This document shows, piece after piece, positions 13,360-18,584 of a stretch of 18,584 nucleotides of DNA (position 1 is its first letter; each line of letters begins with the position of its first letter). The notes under the pieces were generated by a model, which saw only the letters and a list, made by a program, of their open reading frames with translations, did not search any database and was not told the origin of the DNA. This stretch comes from Actinomycetota bacterium (GTDB lineage Bacteria; Actinomycetota; Thermoleophilia; Solirubrobacterales; Solirubrobacteraceae), in NCBI GenBank assembly GCA_009699565.1, contig WLNX01000010.1, positions 1 through 18,584 of the forward strand. Direction: 5' to 3'. The translations under genes and the position numbers were made by a program.

Positions 13360-13375
13360 CTGACCATCTGGTCAG
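13360..13375. promoter_or_regulatory. Perfect 7-2-7 inverted repeat, candidate TetR-type operator
   Basis: CTGACCATCTGGTCAG has seven-base arms that pair perfectly around TC. It sits in the 76-bp gap between the divergent methyltransferase and P450 genes, 19 bases before the P450 ATG. Size and GACCA/TGGTC arms fit operators of TetR-family repressors. CTGACC (13360-13365) could double as a -35 element, with GAAACT at 13383-13388 seventeen bases on as a weak -10 and a start at or near the ATG. No regulator gene is visible in the window. Confidence 0.55.
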
Positions 13376-13394
13376 AAGCTGCGAAACTTGTCGG

Positions 13395-14765
13395 ATGGAA
13401 TCCCAAACGCCGACGCTGCTCGACCTCCCGCCCGGGCCGCGCCAGCCGCGCTACGCGCAGGCGCTGCAGTGGGTCACGCGCCCGCAGGAGTTCGCGGTGC
13501 GCCAGCGCGAGCGCTTTGGCGACGTTTTCACGCTGCAGTTCATCGACGGTCAGCCGCTCGTTGTGATCAGCGATCCCGAGGACATCCGCACCGTCTTCAC
13601 CGGGTCGGCCGAGGTGATGCATGCGGGCGAGGCAAACGTTGTCCTTGGGCCGATCCTTGGCTCGCGCTCAATCCTGCTGCTAGACGAGGGCGAACACCTG
13701 CGCGAGCGGCGGCTGCTGCTCCCTCCATTCCACGGCGCACGGATGCTTCGCTACGAGCAGATCATGGCCGAGGCCGCCGCCCGCGAGCTCGACAGCTGGC
13801 AGGAGGGGGAGACGATCGAGATGCTCCCGCGGATGCAGTCGATCACGCTCGAGGTGATCATGCGCGCGGTCTTCGGCATCGAGGACGGGCTTGAGATGGA
13901 GCGGCTGCGGGTACTGCTGCGGACGATGCTCCAGGAGACCACCGACATGCGCCAGATGGCGCTCAGCCTGATCATGGGCCCCGATTCCGACCGCCTCGTG
14001 CGGCGGCTTCGCGAGGTGCTCGATCCGGTTGACGAAGAGCTCTACCGGGTGATCGCCGAGCACCGTCGCGCCCCGGATCTCGAAGAGCGCGAGGACATCC
14101 TCTCGATGCTGCTGCTCGCGCGCGACGATGACGGCCAGCCGATGACCGACGTGGAGCTGCGCGACGAGCTGATGACGCTGCTGCTTGCCGGTCATGAGAC
14201 GACGGCAAGTTCGCTGGCCTGGGCCTTTGAGCAGCTCACTCACCAGCCGCAGACGTTGGAGCGCCTGACGGCCGAGCTTCGTGACGGCGACGAGAGCTAT
14301 GCCGAAGCAGTGATTCAGGAGACGATGCGGCTGCGCCCCGTCCTGCCGCTGGTGATTCGCCTGCTGAAGGAGCCGATCACGGTTGGGCAGGGGCGCTTCC
14401 GACTCCCCGCGGGAACGCGCGTCGCGCCGGCGATCATCCTTGTTCACCTGCGCGACGACATCTACCCCGACCCGTATCAGTTCCGGCCCGAGCGCTTCCT
14501 CGAGAAGCCGCCCGGCACCTACACCTGGATTCCATTTGGCGGCGGCATGAGGCGCTGCGTCGGCTCCGCTTTCGCGCTCTTCGAGATGCGTGCAGTGCTC
14601 CGTGCCGTGCTGACCAACTTCGACGTTGAGGCGGCCGGAGGCTCCGAGCGGATCGCGCGCCGTTCACTGACGCTGATCCCCGATCACGGAGGGCGCATCC
14701 GCATCGCCAAGCGTCTCCACAGTTCGATCGAGGCCCCGCTCGAGGCGGGGGCAGCGGCAGCCTGA
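13395..14765 (+). CDS. Cytochrome P450 monooxygenase
   Basis: The 456-residue product has every P450 hallmark: I-helix AGHETT (265-270) for oxygen activation, the K-helix ExxR pair Glu309/Arg312, a PERF-type motif FRPERF, and the heme loop FGGGMRRCVGSAFA with Cys388 as thiolate ligand. No membrane anchor is present, so it should be soluble and need separate ferredoxin and reductase partners, none of which are nearby. The substrate is unknown; the N-terminal LLDLPPGPRQP stretch resembles P450s acting on fatty or hydrophobic molecules, but this is weak. ATG 13395 is chosen because the open frame upstream runs through the divergent methyltransferase start. Its stop overlaps the next start by one base (TGATG), placing it at the head of the MGLP-like operon. 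Confidence 0.95.
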   Translation: MESQTPTLLDLPPGPRQPRYAQALQWVTRPQEFAVRQRERFGDVFTLQFIDGQPLVVISDPEDIRTVFTGSAEVMHAGEANVVLGPILGSRSILLLDEGEHLRERRLLLPPFHGARMLRYEQIMAEAAARELDSWQEGETIEMLPRMQSITLEVIMRAVFGIEDGLEMERLRVLLRTMLQETTDMRQMALSLIMGPDSDRLVRRLREVLDPVDEELYRVIAEHRRAPDLEEREDILSMLLLARDDDGQPMTDVELRDELMTLLLAGHETTASSLAWAFEQLTHQPQTLERLTAELRDGDESYAEAVIQETMRLRPVLPLVIRLLKEPITVGQGRFRLPAGTRVAPAIILVHLRDDIYPDPYQFRPERFLEKPPGTYTWIPFGGGMRRCVGSAFALFEMRAVLRAVLTNFDVEAAGGSERIARRSLTLIPDHGGRIRIAKRLHSSIEAPLEAGAAAA

Positions 14766-15580
14766 TGGCAGACGACGAGCAGCCCGAGCGGACCGACTCG
14801 GCCGCCCCGCGGATCTTCCAAGCCGACCAGCCGGACGGCGTTCCGCCGCTTGAGCTGACTGGTGAGCGCACGCTTCCCGACGTTCCCGCCGAGAACTACT
14901 GGTACCGGCGCCACTCCGTCGTCTACGAGTGGATTCGAGCTCGCGTTGGCGGGCTTACGGTCGTCGACCTGGCATGCGGCGAAGGCTATGGCAGCGAGAT
15001 CCTCGCCAGGACTGCGAGCGACGTGATCGGCGTTGACGCCAACCCCGACGCGCACGCCCACGCCGAGGCGCGCTACGGCCGCCCCGGACTGCGCTTTGAG
15101 CGGACGCTGATCGATGCGTTCGACGAGCCGCGCGACGCCGTCGTCTTTCTGCAGACGATTGAGCACGTCACGAACCCGGGCGAGATCCTCGATCACTGCC
15201 GTGGTCTGGTCAGCTACAGCGACCATGCCGTGGCTTACGTGTCCACGCCCAACGTCTTGACACTTGCCCCGGAGGGCGAGGATCGCTCGGGAAACCCTTG
15301 GCACGTGCACGAGTACCGCCCCGAGGAGTTCCGCCGGCTCTGCAGCGACCACTTTGCCGACGTCGAGATTTTCGGCCTCCATCACGCCCGCGCGCTGCGC
15401 GTCCACCAGATCGCGATCGAGCGTTTCGGCTGGGATTCGATCCACCCAAAGCTGAAGCTGACGGGCCCGTTCTACGACCGATTTGTTCCCGCCATCTCGG
15501 AGCATGACTTTGCCCTCGTCAGCGAGCGCGAGCGGTCGCTCGACGGGGCTCTTGACCTGCTCGCCGTTATGAGGCCCTGA
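14765..15580 (+). CDS. SAM methyltransferase, Rv3030-like (MGLP locus)
   Basis: The 271-residue protein has motif I VVDLACGEGYGSEIL (about 66-80), acidic motif II GVDANPDAHAHA, and FLQTIEHVTNPGEIL. Before the SAM fold is a segment LTGERTLPDVPAENYWYRRH (31-50), and the protein ends SLDGALDLLAVMRP. From memory both ends closely resemble Rv3030 of M. tuberculosis, the putative methyltransferase of the 6-O-methylglucose lipopolysaccharide cluster. It would methylate glucose units of an alpha-1,4-glucan in the cytoplasm; this activity is inferred from context. The start overlaps the P450 stop by one base, and only two bases separate it from the GH57 gene, so one operon is likely. Confidence 0.85.
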   Translation: MADDEQPERTDSAAPRIFQADQPDGVPPLELTGERTLPDVPAENYWYRRHSVVYEWIRARVGGLTVVDLACGEGYGSEILARTASDVIGVDANPDAHAHAEARYGRPGLRFERTLIDAFDEPRDAVVFLQTIEHVTNPGEILDHCRGLVSYSDHAVAYVSTPNVLTLAPEGEDRSGNPWHVHEYRPEEFRRLCSDHFADVEIFGLHHARALRVHQIAIERFGWDSIHPKLKLTGPFYDRFVPAISEHDFALVSERERSLDGALDLLAVMRP

Positions 15581-15582
15581 CG

Positions 15583-16974
15583 ATGGCGCAGCCGGGTCGC
15601 GTCGCAATCCTCCTCCACACCCACATGCCCTACGTCGAGGGCTTCGGCACTTGGCCGTTTGGCGAGGAGTGGCTCTGGGAAGCGATCGCCACCTCGTACC
15701 TGCCGGTCGCGGATCTCCTGGACGCCGGCGCGCCGCTGACCCTCTCGCTGACCCCTGTGCTCTGCGACCAGCTCGAGGCGCCCGGAGCGATCGGCCGCTG
15801 CATCGAGTTCCTCAGCGAGGTTCGGCCGGAGTCGCACCGTCTGGACGCCGAGGGCTGCCGGGAGAGCGGCCATCCTGAGCTGGGAGACGAGTTGGAACGG
15901 GCGGCCCTCCAGTATGTGGAGGCGCTTGCCGGGATCGAATCCTGCGCCGGCGACGTGCTCGGGCGGCTGGCGCCGCACGCCGCCTGGACGAGCAGTGCGA
16001 CCCACGCAATCCTGCCGCTGCTGGCAACCGACTCCGGGGTCCGTCTGCAGGTCGAGAACGGGGTCGAAAGCCACCGCGCGCGCTTCGGCGACGGCTGGCG
16101 GGGCGGCTTCTGGATTCCCGAGTGCGCTCACGAGCCTTGGATCGACCGGCTGCTCGAAGAGGCTGGTGTTCACGCCGCCTGCATTGAGCTGACCGGCCAC
16201 TTTGGTGCAGGTGATCCCCGCAACCTTCGCGTCCTGCGCAGCCCTGACGGGCCGCTGCTGGTGCCGATCGACCGTCAGATGATCGATCTCGTCTGGGGAG
16301 CGGACGGCTACCCGGCAGCTCAGGCCTACCGCGACAACCACCGCAAGACAACGTTCGACCATCGCCCGTGGGCGAACAGCGGCGAGGTTTATGACACGGA
16401 GCTGGCCCGCGAGCAGGTGCAGCGTGACGCAGGCGACTTCGCCGAGCGCTGCGTTGACCGCGTGCGCGACGGCGGACTTTGCACGCTCGCCTTCGACACC
16501 GAGCTGTTTGGGCTGTGGTGGCACGAGGGGCCACTGTTCCTCAAGGCGCTCGTCGAGCAGCTCGACGCACGAGGGGTCGAACTGTTGACGCTCGACGACG
16601 CGGTCGAGGGGATCGAAGCCGATCCGTGGCCGTCGGGCTTTGACGGGGCAACGAGCTGGGGTCGCTCGAACAGCCTCCGCACCTGGTCGTCGCCGAAGGT
16701 GGCCGGGATTGCCGACCGCGCTCGTGCTGCAGAGCTGAGAGCGGTTGCCGAGGGACCGGGGCTGTCGCCGCGTTCCGGACGTGAACTGCTCGCCCTGCAG
16801 TCGAGCGACTGGGCGTTCCTCGAGGCAGACGATCTGGCCGGTCCCTATCCCCTAACGCGCTTTGAGGGGCACCTTGAGAATTTCAACACGGCGCTCGGCG
16901 CAGTACCCTCTGAGCCGTCGGCGCTTCGCAATCTCGCACCAGCGCTCAGCCTTGCGCCGCTTCTTGAGCCATGA
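15583..16974 (+). CDS. GH57 family alpha-1,4-glucan branching enzyme, Rv3031-like
   Basis: This 463-residue enzyme shows the conserved GH57 regions: HTHMPYVEG (from residue 12), GGFWIPECAHEPWID with probable nucleophile Glu180, and FDTELFGLWWHEGP with probable acid/base Asp305. A serine/tryptophan segment TSWGRSNSLRTW follows, then a helical C-terminal domain. These fit the branching-enzyme (DUF1957) subfamily, which moves alpha-1,4 chains into alpha-1,6 branches, rather than GH57 amylases. It is somewhat shorter than the roughly 520 residues I associate with relatives such as Rv3031. GAGG at 15571-15574 is eight bases before the ATG. Its end overlaps the glycosyltransferase gene (ATGA). A role in ordinary glycogen synthesis is the main alternative. 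Confidence 0.9.
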   Translation: MAQPGRVAILLHTHMPYVEGFGTWPFGEEWLWEAIATSYLPVADLLDAGAPLTLSLTPVLCDQLEAPGAIGRCIEFLSEVRPESHRLDAEGCRESGHPELGDELERAALQYVEALAGIESCAGDVLGRLAPHAAWTSSATHAILPLLATDSGVRLQVENGVESHRARFGDGWRGGFWIPECAHEPWIDRLLEEAGVHAACIELTGHFGAGDPRNLRVLRSPDGPLLVPIDRQMIDLVWGADGYPAAQAYRDNHRKTTFDHRPWANSGEVYDTELAREQVQRDAGDFAERCVDRVRDGGLCTLAFDTELFGLWWHEGPLFLKALVEQLDARGVELLTLDDAVEGIEADPWPSGFDGATSWGRSNSLRTWSSPKVAGIADRARAAELRAVAEGPGLSPRSGRELLALQSSDWAFLEADDLAGPYPLTRFEGHLENFNTALGAVPSEPSALRNLAPALSLAPLLEP

Positions 16975-18164
16975 CCCGTGTTCTGATTCTTTCCTGGGAG
17001 TACCCGCCGGTTGTCGAGGGCGGATTGGCTCGCCACGTGCGAAAGCTTGCCGAGCAGCTCGTCGCCCAAGGAGTCGACGTTCACGTCCTGACTCGCGGTG
17101 ACGGCGAGCTTGCCCGCGAGGAAGAGGTTGCCGGAGTTCTCGTCCACCGCGTTCCGGAGCCGGGCCGCCCCGGCGACCTCGGCGAGTTCGTCACCTGGAT
17201 TGAACACATGAACGCCGACATGCTGGCGGCCGGAGTCGAGCTTGGCGACCGCTATGACTTTGACCTTGTCCACGGCCACGACTGGCTCGTCTTCGTCGCC
17301 GGCGACCACCTCGCAAACCGCTTCCGCTGCCCGCTTGTCGTCACGATCCACGCGACCGAGTACGGCCGCCACCAGGGCTGGGTCGACAAGCATCCGCAGA
17401 GCTGGATCCATGGCGTGGAGCGTTCGATGGCGGCCCGCTCCGACCGCCTGATCACCTGCTCCTATTACATGCGCGGGCACGTCGCCGACATCTTCGAGCT
17501 CGACGAGAACAGCGTCGACGTAATTCCCAACGGCATCGATCCGCTCGACCTCCAGCCAGTTGACGACCTTGAGGCGCTGCGCGCGAAGTTCGCGCAGCCC
17601 GACGAGCAGCTTGTGATCCTGGTCGGCCGTCTCGTCTACGAGAAGGGTTTCCAGCTCGCTCTGGAGGCGCTGCCGCCGATCATCGAGCGGGTCGGCAAGG
17701 TCCGCTTCCTCGTCGCCGGGTCCGGCACCCACGAGGCCGAGCTCAAGCAGCAGGCCGACGAGCTTGGACTGAGCGAGTACGGCACCTTCCTTGGCTGGAT
17801 CGGTGACGACGTTCTCCACTCGCTCTACCGGATCGCAGACCTCTGCGTGATCCCGAGCCTCTACGAGCCGTTCGGGCTCGTTGCCCTCGAAGCGATGGCG
17901 AGCGGCTGTCCATGCATCGTCGCCGACACCGGAGGGCTGCGCGAAGTCGTTCCGGGTGGAGATCGCGTCGGCCTTCGCTTCAACGGCGGCGACGCCGATC
18001 ACCTTGGCGTAATGATCGAGCGGATGTTGACCGACGACGCCCTGCGCGAGCGGCTGATCGCCGAGGCCTCCGAGCACGTGCTCGGCTTCGATTGGGTTGA
18101 CGTCGCGCGCCAGACGCGCGAGGTCTACGACGAGGCCGTTTCAGCCTCGCGAACCGGCGTCTAG
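16971..18164 (+). CDS. GT4 family alpha-glucosyltransferase, Rv3032-like
   Basis: The 397-residue GT-B enzyme opens with LSWEYPPVVEGGLARHV, the nucleotide-sugar/acceptor loop of glycogen-synthase-like GT4 enzymes. It continues with VHGHDWLV, TIHATEYGRHQGWV, VIPNGID, then VGRLVYEKGF at the start of the second Rossmann domain and the donor-site motif PSLYEPFGLVALEAMASG carrying the E-x7-E pair. From memory it closely parallels Rv3032, which elongates the alpha-1,4-glucan of mycobacterial MGLP from a nucleotide-glucose donor; a GlgA/GlgM-like glycogen role is the alternative. Start ATG overlaps the branching enzyme's stop. Its TAG stop shares CTAG with the convergent acyltransferase gene. Confidence 0.9.
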   Translation: MTRVLILSWEYPPVVEGGLARHVRKLAEQLVAQGVDVHVLTRGDGELAREEEVAGVLVHRVPEPGRPGDLGEFVTWIEHMNADMLAAGVELGDRYDFDLVHGHDWLVFVAGDHLANRFRCPLVVTIHATEYGRHQGWVDKHPQSWIHGVERSMAARSDRLITCSYYMRGHVADIFELDENSVDVIPNGIDPLDLQPVDDLEALRAKFAQPDEQLVILVGRLVYEKGFQLALEALPPIIERVGKVRFLVAGSGTHEAELKQQADELGLSEYGTFLGWIGDDVLHSLYRIADLCVIPSLYEPFGLVALEAMASGCPCIVADTGGLREVVPGGDRVGLRFNGGDADHLGVMIERMLTDDALRERLIAEASEHVLGFDWVDVARQTREVYDEAVSASRTGV

Positions 18165-18584
18165 CTCCAGCGCAGGCGCTCCGGCTTTTCGCGCATCCGC
18201 AGCACGCGTGCAGGCGATCCGCCGACGACGGCGTCCGCTTCGACATCGCGCGTGACAACAGCGAGGCTGCCGATGACGGCGTTGTCGCCGACCGTCACTC
18301 CGCGCAGGATGCAGGCTCCGTAGCCGACCCAGATGTTGTTGCCGACGCGCACGTCACGCTTGTAGATGCCCTGCTCGCGTATCGGCCGCTCCACCTCGGC
18401 CGTGACGTGATCAAAGTCGATCAGCATTACGCGGTCAGCGAGGATGCACTCCCGCCCGATCGAAACGTGCTGGAAGGCCGAGATCGTGCACTCCTGGCCG
18501 AGCACGCTGCGGTCTCCGATGCTGACCGATCCTTCGTGAGCGCGAATCTTGCAGCCGTGGCCGATCCACGACCAGCGGCCGAGC
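18161..18584 (-). CDS. Left-handed beta-helix acyltransferase, Rv3034c-like (5' partial)
   Basis: The reading frame is open to the right edge, so the start is outside the window and at least 140 residues are visible. They consist of hexapeptide repeats ([IV]GxxxxI pattern), for example WIGHGCKIRAH, VSIGDRSVLGQECTI, HVSIGRECILADRVML, RVGNNIWVGYGACILRGV and TVGDNAVIGSLAVV, followed by the usual GGSPARVLR end. The His in LIDFDHVT is a candidate catalytic residue. Enzymes of this fold transfer acetyl or longer acyl groups to sugar hydroxyls. Placed convergent to the Rv3032-like gene, as Rv3034c is in mycobacteria, it probably acylates the methylated glucan; other sugar acceptors are possible. The GTG at 18505 is an internal valine codon, not a start. 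Confidence 0.88.
   Translation of the reverse strand, partial: LGRWSWIGHGCKIRAHEGSVSIGDRSVLGQECTISAFQHVSIGRECILADRVMLIDFDHVTAEVERPIREQGIYKRDVRVGNNIWVGYGACILRGVTVGDNAVIGSLAVVTRDVEADAVVGGSPARVLRMREKPERLRWS

Noticed and set aside
12194..13363. A 389-codon plus-strand frame over the methyltransferase
   Set aside because: It covers the minus-strand methyltransferase, whose SAM motifs are unmistakable. The frame is a shadow.
13275..13394. Upstream start for the P450
   Set aside because: It would run back through the divergent methyltransferase start and through the palindromic operator.
12407..14765. Methyltransferase plus P450 as part of a natural-product cluster
   Set aside because: No synthase, carrier protein or tailoring set is present; the P450 is coupled to glucan genes instead.
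16845..18077. A 410-codon open frame antisense to the GT4 gene
   Set aside because: It mirrors the GT4 frame, is composed of codon-complement residues and has no family motifs.

Overview
This 18.6 kb window is high-GC, gene-dense bacterial chromosome with 19 protein genes, two of them cut by the window edges. I see no RNA genes, insertion sequences or CRISPR. The gene content suggests an actinobacterium: a mycobacterial-type methylglucose lipopolysaccharide (MGLP) gene set, an ArsA/Get3-like ATPase of mycobacterial type, and ParA carrying the KGGVAKTTT variant loop. The order Solirubrobacterales or a relative in Thermoleophilia is my best guess, from overall style rather than from a marker gene. 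Genes are packed tightly. Most same-strand neighbours overlap or lie within a few bases, and all five convergent pairs have essentially no spacer.

Region 1 (1-2089) is a zinc-homeostasis block. The end of a ZnuC-type ABC ATPase and a ZnuB-type permease run rightward. A Fur-family repressor (probably Zur) and a small histidine-rich protein with two 37-residue repeats run leftward. A good 15-bp Fur/Zur-type box lies just upstream of the repressor gene.

Region 2 (2155-6873) holds an unrecognised 434-residue protein, an ArsA/Get3-like ATPase, and a divergent parA-ftsZ pair. ftsZ overlaps the end of parA and encodes a FtsZ with about 110 residues in front of its GTPase domain, apparently disordered.

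Region 3 (6919-9479) carries a compact gamma-glutamyltransferase-like enzyme coupled to a small lipoprotein, then a convergent gene for a stand-alone LON-domain protein.

Region 4 (9514-12429) is a DNA photorepair pair: a class I CPD photolyase, then an iron-sulfur bacterial cryptochrome/photolyase (FeS-BCP, probable (6-4) photolyase) with all four cluster cysteines.

Region 5 (12407-18584) has a methyltransferase gene diverging from a cytochrome P450 gene across a 76-bp gap that holds a perfect 7-2-7 inverted repeat. The P450 gene is coupled to a methyltransferase, a GH57 glucan branching enzyme and a GT4 glucosyltransferase, and these face a convergent left-handed beta-helix acyltransferase. 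The last four match the order and orientation of Rv3030-Rv3031-Rv3032 ... Rv3034c in Mycobacterium tuberculosis, so this looks like a locus for a methylated, acylated alpha-1,4-glucan. The P450 attached to it and the palindromic operator are the most unusual parts of the window.
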